Assembly (NCBI RefSeq): GCF_000346465.2
Contig: NC_034010.1
Span: 9,106,520-9,170,519, forward strand
From: Prunus persica
Lineage: Eukaryota > Streptophyta > Magnoliopsida > Rosales > Rosaceae
Direction of reading: 5' to 3'
DNA: 64,000 nt
How positions within the stretch are numbered: the stretch's first letter is position 1; each line of letters opens with the position of its first letter. The translations under genes and the position numbers were made by a program. The notes below the pieces were generated by a model. It searched no databases. It saw only the letters and a list, made by a program, of their open reading frames with translations, and was not told where the DNA came from. Shown piece after piece: positions 28,472-39,097 of the stretch.

Positions 28472-28617
28472 ATCAAACAAAAACTACAGAACCAATGCAG
28501 ATGGATAATAATCTAATACTGCCAGCAGAAAACCAAGAAGGTGCAGAAATGCAGCAAAACTCAGAATTAAGAAGATCACATAGAATTAGAAGGCCTGCAT
28601 AGACAGATGATTATTTT

Positions 28618-29596
28618 GTGTATTTACAAGAGGTTGAGCATTATATAAACAGAATTGAGGATCCCATGACATTCAAACAAGCAATGATGAGTGAAAAGAG
28701 TGAAAATTGGTGGGTAGCCATGAAATCAGAGTTAAATTTAATGGAGAAGAATGGAGTTTGGAAGCTTGTGATCTTACCCCAAGGTTGCAAACCAATAGGT
28801 TGTAAATGGGTGTTCAAGACAAAGAGAAACTCAAAAGGACAGGTGGATAGGTTTAAGGCAAGATTGGTAGCCAAAGGGTTTACACAGAAGGAACGAATCG
28901 ATTACAATGAGACTTTTTCACCATTCTCAACTAAAGATTCATTAAGAATAATCATGGCATTAGTAGCAAAGTTTGATTTGCATTTACATCAAATGGATGT
29001 TAAGACTGCATTCTAAAATGGAGACCTTGAAAAAGAGATTTATATGATGCAACCATAAGGTTTTATTCAAGAAAAGGAGAAGAATTTGTTCTGCAAACTA
29101 TGCAAATCAATCTATGGATTGAAGCAAGCCTCGAGACAATGGTATTTGAAATTTAATAAGGTTTGTAAAAGTATATGGATTCACAGAAAATGCATTGGAT
29201 GAGTGCATATACATGAAGATCAACGGGAGACATTTCATTATTTTGGTTCTTTATGTAGATGACATCTTATTGGCTTGCATAAATCTCAATATGCTGCATG
29301 ACTGCAAAAGTTTTCTGTTCAAACACTTTGAAATGACTGATATGGTAGAAGCAAGCTATGTTTTAGGCATAGACATAAACAGAAATCGAGAGAAAGGTTT
29401 GCTTGGACTATCACAGAGATCATATATAGAAAAGGTGCTCAAAAGGTTCAATATGCAGGATTGTGCGTGCAGTGATGTACCCATTGCAGAAGGTGATAAA
29501 TTAAGCACTGAGCAGGCACCTAAAACTGAACAAGAAAAGCTTGAAATGGCTGACAAACCTTATGCTTCACTAGTAGGGAGCCTAATGTATGCGTAG
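28618..29596 (+). pseudogene. copia reverse transcriptase remnant
   Basis: The frame 28618-29016 begins the domain (segments WKLVILPQGCKPIGCKWVFK and RFKARLVAKGFTQKE). It stops at 29014, where the family normally continues FLNG. The frame 29195-29596 carries LVLYVDDILLA with the YVDD active site near 29255. One stop and at least one shift separate the halves. The next stop is near 29594. Confidence 0.92.
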
Positions 29597-29599
29597 GTT

Positions 29600-30238
29600 T
29601 GTAGAAGACCTGATCTGGCTTTTGCTGTGAGCATGTTGGGAAGGTTTCAGTCTAATCTTGGACAAGCACATTGGGTTGCAGGGAAGAAAGTCATGAGATA
29701 CTTGCAGAGAACGAAGGATTACAAACTGGTATTCAAAAGAAGTAAGAATTTGAAATTACAAGGATTTGTAGATGCGGATTTTGCAGGTTGTCAAGACATA
29801 TTAAAATCCACATATGGTTTTGTGTTTATGTTTGGAGGAGTTGCAGTTTCATGAAGACGCATAAAACAGCCTCTCACAGGTGGTTCCACAATGCTTGCTG
29901 AATTTCTAGCATGTTATGAAGCCACTTCACAGGCTATGTGGTTGAGGAATTTTATTATTAGCTTAAGTGTGGTGGAATACATTTACAGGCCTATTCAACT
30001 ATGGAATGACCATAGTGCAGTAGTGACTTTTGCTAAAGGAAATAAAAGAACAAGAGGTTCAAGGCTGCTGGATGCAAAGTTCATAATTGTCAAGGAAAAG
30101 ATCAGTCAAGGTTACACTACCATAGATCACATAGGAATAGATCAAATGATTGCAGATCCACTTACTAAAGGAATATCAAATGCTGTTTTCCATAGACATG
30201 TTTCAACTATGGGATTGACTGCTGACATGGATGTCTAA
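29600..30238 (+). pseudogene. copia RNase H remnant and pol end
   Basis: 29627-29854 contains FVDADFAGCQD and ends at a stop where SWRS would be expected. 29891-30238 carries EFLACYEATSQAMWLRNF, a WNDHSA segment and the terminal ADPLTKG motif, ending at the natural pol stop. Only one stop separates the two frames. Confidence 0.92.
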
Positions 30239-30730
30239 ATCAGTGGGAGCACGTTTTGTTTCAAGTTTTAAACAGGCGTTGTTTTCTGTAGTTTCAATGG
30301 ATGTTGATATAGTTTTGGTTCAAATTAAAGTTAATTTTGTCTTAAAAATTACGTTGTTATGTTTTGAAAACACATGAATAACATTTAGCAGCATTGCTAG
30401 CTTAAAGAAGCTGTGCATGGTAATGTAGTCATGACAGTGAACTAAATAAGACCTTGGTAGTCAAATCAGGGACATTGAACAAACATGGTGATATCTTAGC
30501 TTTTACAGTATGTCATGTTGTTCTGCAGTTTAATCTTGATCGAAGCTTATGTGATTATAAAGGGTGATGAGTGTGGTTATAAAGACCTTGAAGTACAAGA
30601 TATTCACAGAAGTCTTAATAACTCCCTCTTCATACTTTATAGTTGACAATTGCTTAGTGGGAATTGTTTTGAGTCATATTTCACAAGGCCTTAAAGTGAT
30701 CTATGCAAACATTCTTATGATTAATCGACC
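30239..30730 (+). other. 3' non-coding leader of the copia element
   Basis: Nothing coding is seen between the end of pol and the polypurine tract; this is normal for the family. Confidence 0.7.
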
Positions 30731-30741
30731 AAGTGGGAGAA

Positions 30742-31146
30742 TGTAAGACAAATCATTGTCTTAACCACGAAATTGTGGTCTTCTAATCATGTAAGGATTC
30801 TAGAGGTCTGCATGTTCAGAAATATACTCAGACTTATCGGATTACTCTTGTACATAAGCTATTCTATTTGAAATACAAGAGATAATGGAATTCCTAATTC
30901 TATATGGATTGAACAACCTAATCCTAATGCCATTAGAAACACTTGACAGCTCCTTGATGGGCAAGGCTTTCAAGTGATGCATATATATAGAGGTCCCTTC
31001 TCTAGCAACAAATATGCTAAACACACAGTTCTCTCCCCATCTAGAGAAATAGCACTAAAGCGTTGCATAGAGAAGAGGTCCTCTTAGAAGCCAAGATGTC
31101 TGACCAAGGTTAGTGTTGAGTTATAAAAGCCTAGTATAGAATTACA
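30742..31146 (+). repeat. 3' LTR of the copia element
   Basis: 405 bp, the same as the 5' LTR apart from scattered substitutions and an extra stretch near position 30757-30768. Directly follows the purine run and is followed by the duplicated AATCT. Confidence 0.93.
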
Positions 31147-31533
31147 AATCTTTACCAAGAACAAACCATTTTAAACAAATAAAACCTTGCATAATCAGAT
31201 TGGCAAAGCTGGTTATCTAAACATAGAAATTAGTTGAGCATAAGCTGCAAAGACATTAGATAAATTAGAAGAACTCACCATCATTGGCACTGAGTTAGCT
31301 TCATCCATCGGGCTTGGTTTGAGATATGAACTTTGGTAATGACGAAGATAGATGGGTTTCCTGAAGCAAAAGCCGACTAGGCTGAGAGGAGCACAACACA
31401 GGTTCCTTGCAAATAATTAATCAGACAGACAGATGCTTCCTTGCAACCACAGCACAGGTTCGAATTAGATGCTTCCTTGCAAGAACTCTACTTGAGAGTT
31501 TGAATCAGATATGAGAAGAGCACATTTGAATCA

Positions 31534-31633
31534 ATGGAGGTGCGATGTTGACGATGGAGGTGCGATGCCGACGATAGAGGTGCGATGTCGATGATAGAGA
31601 TGCAACGCCGACGATGGAGGTGCGACATCGACG
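31534..31633 (+). repeat. 20-bp minisatellite, five copies
   Basis: Five head-to-tail copies of a unit like ATGGAGGTGCGATGTTGACG, each with one to five changes. It lies in the right arm of the hAT element. Confidence 0.95.
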
Positions 31634-31866
31634 AGGTTTCTGCAATGTGAGAATGGGTTTGATTGAAGTAGTGGAGGTTGTAGTGGTTCAAATCTGGCTT
31701 CTCTAGGGTTCAAGTGGGTTGAGTGAGGAAGAAGAGTTGAGATGAGGCTGTGTGTTCAACGAAGATGAGATGAGATGTGAGAGAGTTGTAAGTTGTTTCG
31801 AGTCCAATTCAGTGCAGCTAGGTATACACTAACACATCTAATTAGCCACTCAACCATTGACACATG

Positions 31867-31892
31867 TAAACTAATATATATATATATATAAT
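31867..31892. repeat. (AT)n microsatellite
   Basis: An AT run close to the right end of the hAT element. Confidence 0.9.
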
Positions 31893-32073
31893 TAATATTT
31901 AAACGGTTTCGTTCGGATTAGCATAGTTTTCCAAAGCTTAAAACTGCAGCTGAACCAAACTAGTCCGGTTTGGTTCAGATTTAAAAACTGTTGACTTTTT
32001 TAAAGTCAAAACTAAACCAAACCGGAAAATACGGATTGGTTTAGCCGGATTGATGCCCACACCTAATTATATA

Positions 32074-32397
32074 TAGACCACTCATGTGGACTTTCATATT
32101 AGTCACATGATCATTTCATTGAACTTAAGTGAAGTTACTATTCAGATGAATCATGTGGCTAATACGAAGGTCTATATCTATGGTCCATATATGGCACCCT
32201 CACCATATAATGACTCTAATTTGTAGACCTTTGGGCACATGTTCGAACTATGTGGTACCTTGATAGTATGTGTAGAAAAAAACTTTCATCCTCATAACCA
32301 GAGAAATAAACTCAAAATTCAAATACAAGTCAATTCCTCAATTAGCATACATCAATTTTCTTATTTGGATATAAATAAAGAAATTTAGAAATTTCAT
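32074..32397. other. intergenic DNA with an inverted repeat
   Basis: A segment near 32088 (CACTCATGTGGACTTTCATATT then AGTCACATGATCATTT) is roughly inverted near 32145-32175 (GAATCATGTGGCTAATACGAAGG). It is probably part of the MITE that received the hAT. Confidence 0.4.
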
Positions 32398-33404
32398 GTG
32401 TTAAAACCAATGATTAAAATATCAGCCGTGCAGATAATATCGGACTCCCAATTTACGGATATTTCGGGGGATATATCGTTATCATTTTAGGTATCGGAAA
32501 AAAATAACAAAAATGACAGATATAGGCATTGAAACACATAATTTTGATGTAAAACTTTCATAGATGTTATGTACATTATCGATGAATGTATTGAACAAAT
32601 AAAACTCCAAATTTACTACTAATAAGATATACATATGATGAAATATAAGTGGTATGTAATGTGCGTTAATGAAAAGTTTGAAAATAAAATGTTAATTAGA
32701 ATGAATAAATCATGCATAAATCCGTAGTTTGTTTAAACATTGGATTACAATTTAGATAAGCGTCCATCTACATAAATGAAGAGCTCCTATGAGGTTCAAA
32801 CAATGAGGAACAACCATCTAGATTCATACAATAGTCATACCAAGTCATGTAACCCGAGTAGTTTGTAAGCCATGTTTGAACATGGTGCATATAGGTCTTT
32901 CTTGAGCTCCCCACTGTCCTCCCATAAATGGGATAGTTAGGATTAACCGAACTAGTAGATCCATAATCTGTTTCATCATCTTGAGCTCCATAACTAGTTC
33001 CATTATAACCAGACATGACATAACCATAGCCATTATAAGATTCATTTGAGTTAGTACTACGTCTAGTTCCTATGCTCATAGATCCAAAACTGATTGCCGC
33101 GTCCTCTGATTGGAGGTATGTGGGCAGTGGATTGTGCATAGATTCTTCATATTAATAAATTATAGGGTTCTGGGTAAGGATTATCTATTTTTGGGTTTCA
33201 ATTTGCTTCAATTGTCTTCAAAACTTGTTAGTCTTTTTTGGGTTCTGTAATGGGAATCTGGAAATATCGGGGATATCACACTTATTAGGGATATATAGTC
33301 GATACAGGATAAGATATGGCCTTACCCCCCAGTATCGGTGTCGACAGTTGAAAATACTGATATATCGGTGTATTGGCCGATATTTCAATCATTGGTTAAA
33401 ACAC
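32398..33404 (-). mobile_element. small DNA element with inverted termini
   Basis: GTGTTAAAACCAATGATTAAAATATC at the left and the reverse complement of the right end, GTGTTTTAACCAATGATTGAAATATC, match closely. Both continue into ATATCGG-rich subterminal sequence. A clear direct target duplication was not found, so the superfamily stays open. A minus-strand open frame lies inside. Confidence 0.6.
32768..33139 (-). pseudogene. Tyr/Ser/Gly-rich C-terminal fragment, probably transposon-derived
   Basis: A 123-codon frame rich in Tyr, Ser, Asn and Gly (for example GYGYVMSGYNGTSYG), ending EPHRSSSFM. Low-complexity tails of this kind are found at the C-terminus of some plant transposase-derived proteins, but no catalytic domain is present. 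The position between inverted termini suggests that it belongs to the element. Function unknown. Confidence 0.35.
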
Positions 33405-33735
33405 TTGGATTTTGGAGGTCATGAATAACAAAGAATTGTTCTTTAGTGCGGTTAGTTAGGTCATAGAAAAATTAAAAAAAAAAGGCCTTAGGCAATGAAG
33501 CAGCAGTGTGATGACTTAGGAACATTAGTGACAATGTCATGAACAGTTCGTGAGAAAGGATAAAGTAGTAAGGGCTAGTTTTGTGCAAGATGTGAAGGTA
33601 TCAACAAAAGTGGTCGACTATAGAACAATTGTGTTGGATTTGACTATAAACATAAATTTGCAAAGCCATAAAAGAAGAAAGACAACATACTCATGTTGGC
33701 ATGGTGATCTTCAGTTGAGTGTACCACACTAAAGG
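33405..33735. other. intergenic DNA
   Basis: A 60-codon frame at 33550-33732 has no recognised similarity. Nothing else seen. Confidence 0.4.
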
Positions 33736-34142
33736 TGTTGAAATTGGTATGATTATTTAAATATATATATATAATTCAATAATTCAATAATTGCCTTAAA
33801 TTACCTAATAGGAGTTATTTTTTTATTAATATGGGCTGATTTTATCAACTGATGTATCTGCTATCTTTAAAGCCCACCAACGTCTCTTTTGTGGTATATT
33901 ATGTATCTATATATGATATAGCTAGGAGAGAAAAAGAAACAGACGATAGCTGCTGCCTTCTTCGTCTTCATATCTTTCTCTTATTTCCTAAACTAAGTTT
34001 TCTGAGCAACATAGAAAGGTGTTTGCATTTGGGTACTTCCTCAGTGCAAGGAAGAACCTAGACAGATGAGATTCTGGGGTTGTTTTATCCTCAGGATTTA
34101 ATGGCCTTTTCTGAAATGCTTGCACAAATTTGGCAGAGTCGC
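33736..34142 (+). repeat. 5' LTR of the rearranged copia remnant, 3' end missing
   Basis: Begins TGTTGAAATTGG and matches the 36044-36433 block until the shared TTAAAGAGAGC. The last stretch present in the other copy (36433-36527) is absent here. Confidence 0.65.
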
Positions 34143-34190
34143 GAAATGTCTTAAAGAGAGCAACAACAATTTTAAGACGATTCATCTGCC

Positions 34191-35115
34191 ATGGAAGTTG
34201 TAAACAATTCATGCACCCCTGACCTAAACAAACCTTCCAAATTTGAGGGTCTTCATTTTAAATGATGGAGGCAAAAGATGTTGTTTTACCTTAAGCTGAA
34301 AAAAATTAGCTTCTATCTGCACATCTATTAAACCATATGCCTTTGACAATCCCACTCCTGAACAAACTTGGGCCTTGCAGACATGGACTGAAAATGATTT
34401 CTTGTGCAAGAACTATATTTTGAATGGTTTATCTCATGATCTTTATGATTATTCTTCTTCTTATGATACTACTAAAGAATTGTGGGATGTGCTTTAGAAA
34501 AAAATATGATACAGCAGAGGATGGCGCAAAGAAATTTGATGTCAGTCACTATTTGAAGTTTCAAATGGTGGATGAAAGATCAGTAGAAACACAATCCCAC
34601 GAACTACAGAAAATTGCACATGAAATTATTATTGAAGGCATGAATTTAGATGAACAATTTCAGGTGGCTGTTATCATCAACAAGCTGTCTCCCAGCTAGA
34701 AAGATTTCAAGAATGGTCTGCGTCGCAAGACCAAAGAATTTTCCTTCAAAAGCTTGATTACTCGTCTGCGTATTAAGGAGGAGGCTAGGAAACATGAGAT
34801 GAAAGAATAAGTGTTGCTCGTCCCCAACAACAAGAAAAATCACAACTCCGACAAGAATCAAAACCCAACTGCTCTGAAGACAAATGGCAAGAATATAAAA
34901 AATAATAACAGGAACCACAAGAACAACAACCATAATTGAAATGGTCAACACAACCAGAGTCGGAATCCTCAACACTGTCAGAATCGGAACCTTCATCAGA
35001 ATTAGAATAGGAGTCAACCCCCCTCACGTGATGATGATTCAAAACAGTTTCTATGTTATAACTGTCACAAGCCGGGGCACCTTGCCCGAAACTGCAAGAA
35101 TAGGTCTCGCCCTGC
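34191..35115 (+). pseudogene. copia gag remnant with zinc knuckle
   Basis: The ATG at 34191 starts a reading with a FEGLHFK-type segment, but it breaks within 20 codons. 34424-34699 and neighbouring frames carry the middle of gag (KFDVSHYLKFQMVDER, IINKLSPS). A CX2CX4HX4C knuckle (CYNCHKPGHLARNC) lies near 35050-35095. Gag precedes the protease frame directly. Confidence 0.85.
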
Positions 35116-35122
35116 TCCTCAA

Positions 35123-36043
35123 GTGAATATAACTGAAGAGCAACTTATTGCTATGATTTCAGAAATCAACATGATTGATGGATCCGAGGGGTGGTGGGTA
35201 GACACTGGTACTTCTCGCCATGTTTGCTATAATCGTGCTTTTTTCAAGACCTATTCTGTGATTGATGACAGGAAAGTGTTGTTGGGTGATTGTCACACAA
35301 CAATTGTTTCTGGAACTTGGGAAGTAGAATTAAAGTTTACTTCGGGAAAGGCTATCATCCTCAAAGATGTTTTACACACTCCAGAAATAAGGAAGAATCT
35401 AGTCTCAAGCTATCTTCTCAACAAGGCTGGGTTTACTCAAACAATTGGAGCAAACTTGTATATACTTAAAAAAAATGGTATGTTTGTTGGTAAGGGCTAT
35501 GCTGCTGATGGGATGTTCAAATTCAACGTTGATGCTACTAAAAGTTCTTCTTTTGCTTATATGTTGTGTTCTTTTAAAACTTGGCATGCTAGACTTTGTC
35601 ACGTTAACAAAAGGCTTGTTAAAAATATGAGTAAATTAGGATTTATTCTTGAAATGTCACTGAATGGTTTTGAGAAGTGTGAATTTTGTAGCCAAGCTAA
35701 AATTACCAAAACCCCACATAAATCTAAATCTGTCACTAGAGTATCTGAACTACTTGATCTAATTCATTCTGACATTTGCGAATTTGATGGAATGTTAACT
35801 AGAAAAGGGAAACGATACTTTATCACTTTTATTGATGATTGCTCTAATTATTCTTTTGTTTATCTCATGAAAAATAAAAGTGAGGCAATTGATTTGTTTA
35901 AGATTTTCATAACTGAAATTGAAAATCAATTTAATAGGAAAATTAAGAGATTTCACAGTGACAGAGGTCAAGAATATGAATCTGGTGTTTTTGTTGATCT
36001 GTATAAATCTCTTGGTATTATTCATGAAACAACTGCCCCTTAA
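35123..36043 (+). pseudogene. copia protease and N-terminal integrase, truncated
   Basis: This 306-codon frame is open throughout. It contains the protease motif WWVDTGTSRHVCYN (residue about 24 on), the pre-integrase WHARLCHVN, a CX2C segment (CEFCSQAK) and the integrase core with HSDICEFDG (first Asp) and FHSDRGQEYES (second Asp). It ends ETTAP at 36043, just before the part with the catalytic Glu. The stop comes from the LTR joined to it, not from a point mutation. Confidence 0.9.
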
Positions 36044-36527
36044 TTCAATAATTCATTAATTCATTAATTGCCGTAAATTACCTTTATTAATAGGAGTTAT
36101 TTTCTATTAATATGGGCTGATTTTCTCAACTGATGTATCTGCTGTCTTTAAAGCCCACCAACGTCTCTTTTGTGGTATATTATGTATATATATCTGATAT
36201 AGCTAGGAGAGAAAAAGACACAGACGATAGTTGTTGCCTTCTTCATATCTTTCTCTTATTTCCTAAACTAAGGTTTCTGAGTAACATAGAAAGGTGTTTG
36301 TATTTGGGTCATTCCTTAGTGCAAGGAAGAACCTAGACAGAGGAGATTTAGGGGCTGTTTTATCCTGGGGACGTAGTGGCCTTTTCTGAACTGCTTGCAC
36401 AAATTTGGCAAAGCCGTGAAACGTCTTAAAGAGAGCGACTTAGTACGCAACTCATCCTAAGAATCGTTCACAACTTTACATCGAATTTGACCGGGTAATA
36501 TTGTTCTTTAATTTTCTCTGCTTCAAC
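36044..36527 (+). repeat. 3' LTR of the rearranged copia remnant, 5' end missing
   Basis: Matches the 33768-34142 block from AATTCAATAATTC on and adds about 95 bp before TTCAACA. The TGTTG start is absent, which fits a deletion joining integrase to the LTR interior. Confidence 0.65.
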
Positions 36528-36599
36528 AGAAAGTAGTTTGGAAGGTTATGTAGTTGAATGTGTTTTTGTTGGTCATGGTGCGAATGTGGCATTTAAGTT

Positions 36600-37114
36600 T
36601 GTTGATACCAAATATTCATAGGACCCACCAAAAAGACCCAAGAAATAAAACCCAAAATTACCTAAGGAGGTAATTGGGCCCAGGTGGCTAAAAGTCAACC
36701 AAAGACACCTTACTTGCACCTAAGGAAGGCCAATCATGCCCAACAAAGGTCTATACATTTGGGCGTGTGCCCCCAACCTTCGTACGCCTCATCTCAAAGG
36801 CCTATGTGTAGGCTATTTAAATGTCAATAAAGGCCCACATAATATTTAACTAACGCATGATTTCTCCAAAATGGAGGGACACACGTCAGGCTACCACTGA
36901 CCACCCACTCAAAAGATGCTACATCATCAAGAGCTCCTTCCCACATCAAAACAGGAAAAGAGTAAGCTCAAACTTCCCTTGCATAAAAGGGGAGTACTTT
37001 TCACCTAAAAAGTTAATTTGAACTTTCCCTATACTTGAGTACAATACTTTTAGCCATCTCCTTTAAGGCATAAAGGCTAACTTAGGAATTGGATGGTGGT
37101 TGGTGGAACCCATC
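36600..37114 (+). repeat. Ty3/gypsy 5' LTR, left part
   Basis: Begins TGTTGATACC and is interrupted at 37115 by a hAT element. It resumes at 49532 and ends CATCAACA at 49722, followed at once by a gypsy-type primer-binding site. Left and right parts together would make an LTR of about 0.7 kb. No second LTR copy was found in the window, so the call rests on the TG start, the CA end and the adjacent primer site. Confidence 0.6.
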
Positions 37115-38401
37115 TAGGGCTGGCATTTTTTTCTGAGATACTGTAAAATCACAATTTCACCGCACCCAAACGATAATGTCGCGAAAATTCACCACAGTGT
37201 GCAAGCACAAGGAAATAAAAAGATCAATTGTTAGTATAGATATGCAAGTACAAGGTCGTTCCCAAAAGGAATTGAGTAAAATTCCAATTAATCAAATATA
37301 AGAGAAAAGGAAACAAAGGTGGAAGATAGAGAGATGGTACACGGCAAGGGAAGTTTTGAAAAGTGACTTGGCAAAAGTTGATTTTAATTAAAGCAAATAA
37401 AAGTAAACAAGGAAAATTAAAGAAATTTTTCAATAAAATATAAAAGAATGATTTTGAAAAAGTTTGCTAAGAATATGATAAAATACCAAGGCTTCATATT
37501 CAACCATTAGTCTTTTTACTCATATAATCAAGGCAAGTAATTAATCCAATGAGTTAATTGATAAAGATTCCGTATCTAAGTCTGTTTTAGTGCACTTAAG
37601 CCAAGTTTCCCTGAGATATGATTACTATGCTTATTATGGCATAGGTTAAACACATGAGATTCATTAAGTTTTATAGAAACAAGGAATCTTATGAAGTCTT
37701 AATCTTTATTAGAGCATCAAGTTCTTCACAATTTATAATCCCAAGAAACTTTGAAACATGCAACTTATGAGGTCTACATGCATCCATCTTATCACCTAGA
37801 TGCAAGCCCTAAACATGGCTGATAAGTGCATTATTTCCTATGTTTTTTTACCTCTCTTATTTGGTTTTTGTAGGGAAAGTTAATTAAAAAGAGCATTATT
37901 ACCTTACTTTCCTTATTTTCAGCTATTATGTGCTCCTGGAAGGATTTCAACTAAAAATTGACTTTTCGTATGAATTTTAGCTCAAGGCCAATTGAAGTTA
38001 AAAGCTAAGACATTGAAGATCATTGTATCAAAGTTTCATAATTTTCTACCAAGCCAAATGCTCCAGACTTGCAAGTGAAGACCGCCTAAGTTGAAATCCC
38101 GTCAGCACTGCATTGCTGTGGAAGATTGAAGATTTGAAGACCCTTGCGATTTTTTCTAGTGGCGTGTGATATATACCTGGAAAGCTTAGAGATCAAGCTA
38201 CGTTTCTCATATTTTTTCAGAATTTTCTAGGGAGTGGAACGACCCCAAAATGTGCGTATAATTTGGCTGACGTGTTTCCAAGTCAAAGAAGGATTCTTTC
38301 ATAGTTTGTTTCTTTACTTGTTTGGGATTTTGTTTTGCTTTAGGAGAGTTTTTCCTGACCTTTTTAGAGTAGGGTTTAGTTGTTTTACACTGTATAAGGT
38401 C

Positions 38402-39082
38402 TGTTGGAAGTTTGGATGAAATTCAAGAACCTTTGTCCCACATTGGTAGAAAGTAGAAAGAGTGAGGTCTTTGTAAGTGTGGAAGTCCCACACCTAGTAA
38501 ATGGAAGTAGGCCAAATGGAATCAAATTGGGCTTAAAAAAAAACGATTTGGGCTTTGAATATTATATAAAATTATATAATATTTAATGGCAAAAAAGATG
38601 GGCCTTGGGCCTCTGTGCAGTTTCATATTTAAATTAATTTTTTGGTTTCGAATTAATAATTTTTAATTAATTCGGATTAGTTTAATTAACTGTTTTCTAA
38701 TAGTTGTGACCCTTCTGATAAGGTTTCAGAGTTTTATTTAAATCGAACAAGGCCTCATTCGTAAAATACAGAAAAAAGCATTCTACAAGCATTTCATCTT
38801 GTCTGAGAGGAAAACAAACAGCGTTCGCCAGATTCTAAGTCCGAGTGCTAGGGCTTAGAATACAAATAGTTGAATCCTGGGAGACAATCACCTGTAGAAC
38901 TTCAAGCAACGAGAATGGGTGAAATTACTGGCTTTAGGACATTGCATCAAATCTGCAAGCCTCTATCTCAAATCCAAGTCAGTTTAATTTATTGTTTATA
39001 TACTGCATTCTGTATTACAGTTTGTTATAAATTCTGTTGATATAATTGTTTTAATTAGTCACTGATTGTTGTTTTCCCAACA
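38402..39082 (+). repeat. 5' LTR of the nested copia element
   Basis: 681 bp, TG to CA. Contains an AT-rich stretch (about 38625-38720) that is missing from the 3' LTR. Confidence 0.93.
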
Positions 39083-39097
39083 ATCTAAAGACAGTAA

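Larger units (their letters stand above)
23998..31146 (+). mobile_element. copia LTR retrotransposon, complete ends, decayed inside
   Basis: Two LTRs (23998-24393 and 30742-31146) begin TGTAAGAC and end in ATTACA. They are flanked by perfect 5-bp duplications AATCT at 23993-23997 and 31147-31151. A canonical primer-binding site TGGTATCAGAGC (24396-24407, complementary to the initiator Met tRNA 3' end) follows the 5' LTR, and the purine run AAGTGGGAGAA (30731-30741) precedes the 3' LTR. Gag, integrase, reverse transcriptase and RNase H remnants follow in copia order. The stretch from about 25760 to 27740 is not recognisable as protease or early integrase. The LTRs differ at scattered sites and by a roughly 9-base indel near the start, so the insertion is not very recent. 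Confidence 0.95.
22781..32065 (-). mobile_element. non-autonomous hAT element, split by a copia insertion
   Basis: Termini are TAGGGGTGGGTATGGTCCGG on the left and, reverse complemented, TAGGTGTGGGCATC on the right. Both continue into GGTTTGGTTCGG-type subterminal sequence. They are flanked by 8-bp duplications ATTTTATA (22773-22780) and ATTATATA (32066-32073), 7 of 8 matching. An 8-bp duplication with a TAGGGGTG terminus is typical of hAT. No transposase core was found; only short minus-strand coding-like pieces remain. The copia element at 23998-31146 interrupts it, so without that insert it would be about 2.1 kb. Confidence 0.8.
22740..32225. mobile_element. possible MITE that received the hAT insertion
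   Basis: Next to the hAT left end, positions 22755-22782 contain ATTTTATAGTGAGGGTATTT. Beyond its right end, the reverse complement of about 32188-32215 contains ATTATATGGTGAGGGTGCCA. The two arms look like the halves of an older inverted-repeat element cut open by the hAT. The outer borders are not fixed. Confidence 0.35.
33736..36527 (+). mobile_element. rearranged copia remnant lacking reverse transcriptase
   Basis: A 5' LTR-like block (33736 to about 34142) and a 3' block (about 36044-36527) share a long run beginning near AATTGCC...TAAATTACC and ending TCTTAAAGAGAGC. Between them lie gag, a zinc knuckle, protease and the first part of integrase. The integrase frame ends at 36043 right where the second LTR copy begins, so the rest of pol and the polypurine tract are missing. 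The 5' copy also lacks the last part of the LTR and the primer-binding site seen or expected from the 3' copy. The final TTCAACA at 36527 is the likely LTR end. Confidence 0.8.
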
